Of a stretch of DNA of 28,617 nt, positions 24,959 to 28,617 are shown piece after piece (position 1 is the stretch's first letter; every line of letters begins with the position of its first letter). A program made the position numbers and the translations under genes. Origin of the DNA: Candidatus Gastranaerophilales bacterium (GTDB lineage: Bacteria; Cyanobacteriota; Vampirovibrionia; Gastranaerophilales; Gastranaerophilaceae); contig CAAHDT010000035.1 in NCBI GenBank assembly GCA_900770525.1, positions 1 to 28,617 of the forward strand. Reading direction: 5' to 3'. The notes beneath the pieces are model-generated. The model saw nothing but the letters and a program-made list of their open reading frames with translations, ran no database searches and had not been told where the DNA came from.

Positions 24959-25684
24959 ATGGAACACTTAATACCACAATTTGACCTCTCAATATGCATA
25001 AGATTAATATCATCTGTATTATTAGGTTTTGTTGTCGGATTAGAACGAGAAATGACAAACAAATACGCAGGACTCCGCACAAACATTTTGGTTTGTGTTG
25101 GCGCATGTGTTTTTACAATTATTTCAATATACGGTTTTCCAATGGTTTCAGTAACGGGAGATGAATTCGGAACAAGAGATACAGCGCGAGTTGCCGCACA
25201 GGTTGTTACAGGTATCGGGTTTATTGGTGGTGGTACCGTTTTAAGGCATGGTGCAACTGTTTTCGGTTTAACAACTGCGGCAACATTGTGGGCAGTTGCA
25301 AGTATCGGAATGGCATGTGGAGCTGGAATGTTTGGGGTCGCAATAGTTACAACAATTCTATCAATAATTGTTCTTGTATCTGTCAGACTTTTTGAAAAAA
25401 ATGTTCTTGTTTCAAGTACCAAAAACATTATTCGCTTAAAAGTTTCTCTTACTTGTGCAAATGAAAAATCAAATTCTATTTATGATTTTATTTTGGAAAA
25501 ATATCCAAAACTTAGAGAAATTTCTAAAAAGCAAAGTAAACAAGATGAAAGTTTAACCAAAATTAATGCAATAATTGATATCAACTCAACAAAGCCTATC
25601 CAAGCCACATACAAAGTTTTTAAACCTGTCGAGGGTATAGAGTCAATATCAATTCAAGAATATAATGAATTAACCACAAAATAA
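24959..25684 (+). CDS. MgtC/SapB-family membrane protein
   Basis: This 241-residue protein has an N-terminal membrane domain of about 140 residues and a soluble C-terminal part. The MgtC signature is visible in GFVVGLEREMTNKYAGLRT (about 23-41), VVTGIGFIGGGTVLRHG, and GLTTAATLWAVASIG. MgtC proteins influence ATP synthase, phosphate uptake or magnesium homeostasis in different bacteria; the role here is open. The C-terminal domain (about 150-241) looks like the variable ACT-like domain of the family. It starts 20 bp after the permease gene and probably belongs to the same transcript, with a weak ribosome site (AAAGG or TGGAA). A strong shared terminator follows directly. Confidence 0.9.
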   Translation: MEHLIPQFDLSICIRLISSVLLGFVVGLEREMTNKYAGLRTNILVCVGACVFTIISIYGFPMVSVTGDEFGTRDTARVAAQVVTGIGFIGGGTVLRHGATVFGLTTAATLWAVASIGMACGAGMFGVAIVTTILSIIVLVSVRLFEKNVLVSSTKNIIRLKVSLTCANEKSNSIYDFILEKYPKLREISKKQSKQDESLTKINAIIDINSTKPIQATYKVFKPVEGIESISIQEYNELTTK

Positions 25685-25710
25685 AAAACGATGCTTTGGC
25701 ATCGTTTTTT
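25683..25710. terminator. Bidirectional terminator
   Basis: AAAAAACGATGC pairs with GCATCGTTTTTT (12-bp stem, 4-nt loop) and gives T runs on both strands. It overlaps the MgtC stop codon and serves the convergent hisS operon as well. Confidence 0.93.
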
Positions 25711-25737
25711 ATTTGCTAAATAACTTATTTTTTAAAC

Positions 25738-25926
25738 TTATTTTTTAACGTCTTCTTTAATAACAATTAGATTATTCATAATTTTCATTGCGCAAGTTGG
25801 TAAAACAACGTGTTCTAAACCATCGGCAATACTGATAATTTTTCCGGCGCCGAGAACAACATCTTCTCCTTTGTACATGAATTTGTAATCATCTTTTCTG
25901 TCAGAACGAATTGTAATTTTGTTCAT
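25738..25926 (-). CDS. Small protein of unknown function
   Basis: This 62-residue protein is predicted to be mostly beta strand (KITIRSDRKDDYKFMYKGEDVVLGAGKI...). It ends in a charged tail, EDVKK. No signal peptide or membrane helix is seen and I do not recognise a family. AAAGGG lies six bases before the ATG. It is the last gene of the hisS operon, 31 bp after the nucleotidyltransferase gene. Confidence 0.7.
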   Translation of the reverse strand: MNKITIRSDRKDDYKFMYKGEDVVLGAGKIISIADGLEHVVLPTCAMKIMNNLIVIKEDVKK

Positions 25927-25957
25927 TTTTTCCCTTTCTATTTTAACTGTATTTAAC

Positions 25958-26293
25958 TTAAAATCTTTTGGTTACCCCTAATTGGTTATAAAATATACCT
26001 TCTGCAATAACTTCTTCGTATATATCCTCATCTTGCTTGAATTCTTCATCTGTATACGGATATAAATCGATGCATACTCCAAGTTCAGTTTCGATTTTTC
26101 CAACTATTGGCCAAATTTCTTCTCTTTTACTTTTATCTTGATTTTCAAACAGTGCAACTATTTCAATATCTTCATCATCATGTTCTTTACCATCAAGAAA
26201 AGTACCAAAGAGATACAAACCTTTATAGTCATCAAATTTTTTTCTAAATGCTGCCGACAGAAGCTTTATTACTTCGTGAACTTTTGTAGACAT
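25958..26293 (-). CDS. Small nucleotidyltransferase-fold protein
   Basis: This 111-residue protein resembles minimal nucleotidyltransferases (MNT/kanamycin nucleotidyltransferase-like). The segment LFGTFLDGKEHDDEDIEIVAL (from residue 28) matches the G-S/T...D-x-D active site, with Asp40 and Asp42 as metal ligands and Thr31 in place of the usual Ser. A later CIDLYPY supplies the expected third acidic residue. Such proteins add a nucleotide to a protein, RNA or small molecule, and many act with HEPN partners; no HEPN gene is seen here. AAGGGG lies seven bases before the ATG. It follows hisS by 14 bp and precedes the 62-residue gene. Confidence 0.75.
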   Translation of the reverse strand: MSTKVHEVIKLLSAAFRKKFDDYKGLYLFGTFLDGKEHDDEDIEIVALFENQDKSKREEIWPIVGKIETELGVCIDLYPYTDEEFKQDEDIYEEVIAEGIFYNQLGVTKRF

Positions 26294-26307
26294 ATTTAAA
26301 CCCCTTA

Positions 26308-27543
26308 TTAAATTAAAGATGTAACCTTATTTCTTGCGACTGTTTCTTGTTCAGATGTTTTTAAATTTTTAATGGAAACAGTGCCATTTTTAATTTCATC
26401 TTCTCCTAAAATTAATGCAAAATCTGCAACTTTAGAAGCTTTTTCTAACTGCTTGACAAATTTCTTGTTAGCTAAATCAAATTCTACACGCTTACCTTGG
26501 CTCCTTAAATCTTCGGCAAGTTCAAAAGCTTCTATTGAAGAATTTGAAACAATATATGCGTCTAACTTTGCAGGTTCAACAGAAGGTAGAAGAGCATTCA
26601 ATCTTTCCATTCCCATAGCCCAACCTACAGCAGGAGTGTCTTCTCCGCCAAGATTATGCACTAAGCTGTCATATCTGCCACCACCACAAACAGCATTTTG
26701 AGAACCTAAATTATTAGATTTAATTTCAAAAACTGTTCTGTTGTAGTAATCCAAACCTCTTACAAGGAGTTTATTCTCTACATATTTAACCCCAAGTTTG
26801 TCCAGATATGTTTTTAACTCTTTGAAGTGTTCCGCGCAATCCTCACAAATAAAATCGGATTGTATAACTTTTTTAATTTCAGGTTTTTCAAAGATTTCTT
26901 TACAAGAGTCAACTTTGCAATCCAGTAATCTTAGCGGATTTTTTTCATATCTGCTTTGACAATCCTCACAAAGGTTATCAAACTCAGGTTTCAAAACTTC
27001 TTTAATTCTTTTTTTATACGCTTCTCGACAAGTCGGACAACCAAGAGAATTTATCTCAACCAACAAATCGTTTAACCCGAGGGCTTTCAAATAATTAACC
27101 GCAAGCAAAATAACTTCCGCGTCAGCAGTCGGCTGTTTTATCCCAAACATTTCAACTCCGACCTGATGAAATTGACGTTGACGTCCTGCTTGGGGGCGTT
27201 CATAACGGAACATAGGACCGTGGTACCAAAGTTTCACAGGAGCGGACAATCTTGCCATACCATTTTCAATAAACGAACGCACAACACCTGCCGTATTTTC
27301 CGGACGAAGAGTCAAAGAACGGTCACTTTTTTCAAAGGTGTACATCTCTTTGTTAACAATATCTGTTGTGTCACCAACTCCTCTTGCAAACAACTCTGTT
27401 GCTTCAAAAATCGGAGTTCTGATTTCCTTGTAACCGTACTTTGTAAAAATTTCCAAAGCAGTTTCTTCTAATCTGTGCCAATCACTGATATTCTGGGGGA
27501 GAATATCCTTTGTTCCTTTTATTACGTTAATTATCTTACTCAT
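26308..27543 (-). CDS. hisS: Histidyl-tRNA synthetase
   Basis: This 411-residue class II synthetase charges tRNA-His. The N-terminus KGTKDILP, the TLRPENTAGVVR segment, the motif 2 FRYERPQAGRQRQFHQ, the histidine-specific VRGLDYYNRTVFE and motif 3 GWAMGMERL are all present. The middle insertion carries Cys pairs (CPTC, CEDC, CEDC), as in many bacterial HisRS. The C-terminal anticodon-binding domain is complete. I chose the ATG at 27543 rather than the upstream in-frame codon, because a perfect TTGACA-N17-TATAAT promoter ends six bases before it and the resulting N-terminus has the family's usual length. It heads a three-gene operon. Confidence 0.96.
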   Translation of the reverse strand: MSKIINVIKGTKDILPQNISDWHRLEETALEIFTKYGYKEIRTPIFEATELFARGVGDTTDIVNKEMYTFEKSDRSLTLRPENTAGVVRSFIENGMARLSAPVKLWYHGPMFRYERPQAGRQRQFHQVGVEMFGIKQPTADAEVILLAVNYLKALGLNDLLVEINSLGCPTCREAYKKRIKEVLKPEFDNLCEDCQSRYEKNPLRLLDCKVDSCKEIFEKPEIKKVIQSDFICEDCAEHFKELKTYLDKLGVKYVENKLLVRGLDYYNRTVFEIKSNNLGSQNAVCGGGRYDSLVHNLGGEDTPAVGWAMGMERLNALLPSVEPAKLDAYIVSNSSIEAFELAEDLRSQGKRVEFDLANKKFVKQLEKASKVADFALILGEDEIKNGTVSIKNLKTSEQETVARNKVTSLI

Positions 27544-27549
27544 AACGTT

Positions 27550-27578
27550 ATTATATATATTCAAATCAGAATTGTCAA
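27550..27578 (-). promoter_or_regulatory. Consensus promoter of hisS operon
   Basis: On the minus strand TTGACA (27578-27573) and TATAAT (27555-27550) are separated by exactly 17 bp, a perfect consensus sigma-70 promoter. The -10 box ends six bases before the hisS ATG, so transcription should start at the A of the start codon. No ribosome site is present. Confidence 0.9.
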
Positions 27579-27612
27579 ACAAATAATCATGTTTATTATT
27601 TTAGTATGCAGT

Positions 27613-27639
27613 GTGGGAAAAGCGTCAGCGGTTTTCACC
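27613..27639. repeat. REP-like palindromic repeat, copy 1
   Basis: This copy shares the core GGAAAAGCG-T-(C/A)-AGCGG-TT with copy 2 at 27730-27757 and folds as an imperfect hairpin with a four-base GTCA loop. The two A-rich positions opposite GG are kept in both copies. Confidence 0.65.
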
Positions 27640-27729
27640 ATTTAACTATGATGAAAGAAATGTAGGTTTGAGTTTTACCCCAACAATGCAAAATTGGCGC
27701 ACCCTAGAGCGTAGGGGGAAAAACGTAGG

Positions 27730-27757
27730 GTGCGGAAAAGCGTAAGCGGTTCCCACC
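27730..27757. repeat. REP-like palindromic repeat, copy 2
   Basis: The same core as copy 1, with GGAAAAGC-GTAA-GCGGTTCC forming an imperfect stem closed by a GTAA loop. It overlaps the right arm of a longer inverted repeat beginning at 27698. Multiplicity elsewhere in the genome cannot be judged here. Confidence 0.65.
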
Positions 27758-27785
27758 GTTACAAGCTTGCGAACCCAACAATAAA

Positions 27786-27804
27786 GGTAGACAAAATGTC
27801 TACC
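27786..27804 (-). terminator. Possible terminator of the minus-strand end gene
   Basis: GGTAGACA pairs with TGTCTACC (3-nt loop). On the minus strand it is followed by TTTATTG, a weak T tract. It is the first hairpin with any T run downstream of the gene that ends at 27874. Confidence 0.5.
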
Positions 27805-27830
27805 CTGATTGTAACAATCTCTTTGATTTT

Positions 27831-27864
27831 ATATTCTCTTCTTTAATGAAAAAGAAGAGAATAT
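27831..27864. repeat. Perfect 14-bp inverted repeat
   Basis: ATATTCTCTTCTTT and AAAGAAGAGAATAT are exactly complementary with a 6-nt loop. The repeat ends nine bases from the stop codon of the gene at 27874. It has no T run on either strand, so it is not a standard intrinsic terminator; a cruciform role is discussed in the findings. Confidence 0.85.
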
Positions 27865-27873
27865 AAACTTGCA

Positions 27874-28617
27874 CTATTCACCTAAACAAACCGCCTGTAG
27901 GTAGCTGTCGTAGCGGCGACCGGTGCCCCAGTATACATTCACAGGGGAGAAATAGCGCTCGCGCACGCGGTCGCTACTGATCTCCTCATCCGACCAAAGG
28001 TAGAAGTTAGGTGAGGTAAAGCCTAGAGCAGTTGCTGCATCCTGATTCCATTGAAGGTTGTTTACGTCTTGAGTCGCACCTATGCTTGGATTACCTTTGT
28101 ATAGATGACTTGCAAGTTTAGCTAAGTCTTCTGCTGTTGGCATTTTGCTTACCCCTCCACATTGTTTTACTGCACCTGCCCAGTAATCAGGGTTGGATTT
28201 GGAGGTGCAATACTTTATGCCAAGGTTTCCTTTCTCTGCTTCACATTCTGCTTGTGTTAGCGGTTTTGGAGTGAATACTGCAGTATAACAAGTGCTACCT
28301 ACTTCAAATGCGCATCCGCTTCCTAGTTTCTTTGCGTTAAACAAAACTACATCATTACTTAGTTTATTCGGCTTACCTGTGCCGTTTATCTCATACACTG
28401 CAGCTACGCAACTTGCGGATGGGTTGCTTAATGGTTTATTATCTGTTGTTGTCCAACTTAGTTTTTCTAATGAATCAATCGCTTTACACTTTTTGTTATA
28501 GCTTAGTATCATTGGGGTGCCGTCGGCTGTGACTATTCCTACGTTATCGCTTGTATAGTCGTTATTGTCATCATTGTTCATTCCGAATTGTCTTCCGGTC
28601 TTAGTTTTGGATATATC
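27874..28617 (-). CDS. C-terminal part of a surface-type or pilin-like protein (5' end outside window)
   Basis: The frame stays open to the window edge, upstream of the Met at 28581, so the N-terminus is missing; 247 residues are visible. The segment KTKTGRQFGMNNDDNNDYTSDN followed by VGIVTADGTPMIL resembles the back half of pilin-like proteins with an N-terminal prepilin helix, but that helix cannot be checked. The C-terminal 110 residues (from WAGAVKQCGGVSKMPTAEDLAKLA to QAVCLGE) look like a lectin-like or FGE-type domain, with WSDEE and a late YWG. Eight or so Cys residues suggest disulfides and an extracytoplasmic place. The last 40 codons are unusually GC-rich (AGC, GAC, CGC, TAC, GGC), unlike the rest of the gene. 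Confidence 0.7.
   Translation of the reverse strand, partial: DISKTKTGRQFGMNNDDNNDYTSDNVGIVTADGTPMILSYNKKCKAIDSLEKLSWTTTDNKPLSNPSASCVAAVYEINGTGKPNKLSNDVVLFNAKKLGSGCAFEVGSTCYTAVFTPKPLTQAECEAEKGNLGIKYCTSKSNPDYWAGAVKQCGGVSKMPTAEDLAKLASHLYKGNPSIGATQDVNNLQWNQDAATALGFTSPNFYLWSDEEISSDRVRERYFSPVNVYWGTGRRYDSYLQAVCLGE

Larger units (their letters stand above)
27544..27873. other. Intergenic region with repeats and hairpins
   Basis: This region of 330 bp has no gene. It contains the hisS promoter, two copies of a palindromic REP-like repeat, the inverted repeat CGCACCCTA / TAGGGTGCG at 27698-27706 and 27726-27734, a perfect 8-bp hairpin, and a perfect 14-bp hairpin near the end of the next minus-strand gene. 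Confidence 0.7.

Noticed and set aside
24940..25428. 162-residue minus-strand frame opposite the MgtC-family gene
   Set aside because: MgtC signatures on the plus strand are clear, and the minus frame is a repetitive Thr/Pro/Ile-rich antisense reading.
27613..27757. CRISPR array
   Set aside because: Only two imperfect palindromic copies are present, with no regular spacer pattern and no cas genes.
27544..27873. DGR template repeat close to the candidate variable region
   Set aside because: I looked for a near-copy of the variable stretch in this region and elsewhere in the window and saw none, so any template must lie outside.

Overview
The window is AT-rich bacterial chromosome with a Gram-negative-like gene set: an MCE/MlaD-type membrane protein, a proton-pumping pyrophosphatase, dipeptide/oligopeptide ABC transporter parts and several aminoacyl-tRNA synthetases. 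Several features recall Vampirovibrionia/Gastranaerophilales (Melainabacteria), the non-photosynthetic sisters of cyanobacteria: pheT without pheS beside it, many lineage-specific membrane proteins with Q/N/P/K-rich tails, and a C-terminal lectin-like domain ending VCLGE. This placement is inferred from gene style, not from a marker-gene comparison.

Layout. 1-430: tRNA-Asp(GTC) with a terminator, plus a second copy of the last 22 bp of the tRNA region and a second terminator. 658-4677: divergent carbohydrate genes, a GH57 alpha-glucan branching enzyme (minus) and a GH38 alpha-mannosidase (plus). 4724-8005: two minus-strand gene pairs encoding four small membrane proteins that look like members of one undescribed paralogous family. 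8217-10997: a small membrane protein and hppA. 11075-12730: another lineage-type membrane protein, purine nucleoside phosphorylase and RNA polymerase omega. 12832-14113: an MCE protein overlapping upp. 14200-15678: gltX. 15999-17751: an AT-rich orphan gene with a phage Mu F-like Cys/His motif, followed by a four-helix membrane protein. 17847-20987: pheT and an exported SH3-like protein. 21057-25684: peptide-binding lipoprotein, two permeases and an MgtC-family protein. 25738-27543: hisS, a small nucleotidyltransferase and a 62-residue protein on the minus strand. 27544-27873: REP-like repeats and hairpins. 27874-28617: the C-terminal part of a larger surface-type protein running off the window.

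Themes. Purine and pyrimidine salvage (PNP, Upp), translation (GluRS, PheRS beta, HisRS, tRNA-Asp), glycan metabolism and peptide uptake dominate. Genes are mostly separated by strong intrinsic terminators, several of them shared by convergent genes.

The most notable signals are: (1) five genes whose -10 box lies 6-9 bp before the ATG, so their mRNAs should be leaderless or nearly so, with hisS showing a perfect TTGACA-N17-TATAAT; (2) the GC-rich, NNC-codon-biased 3' end of the last gene followed by a 14-bp perfect hairpin, which resembles the variable region of a diversity-generating retroelement target; (3) the paralogous membrane protein family at 4724-8005, one member of which carries a (GT)7-A7 tract near its start; (4) the tRNA-Asp 3'-end duplication.
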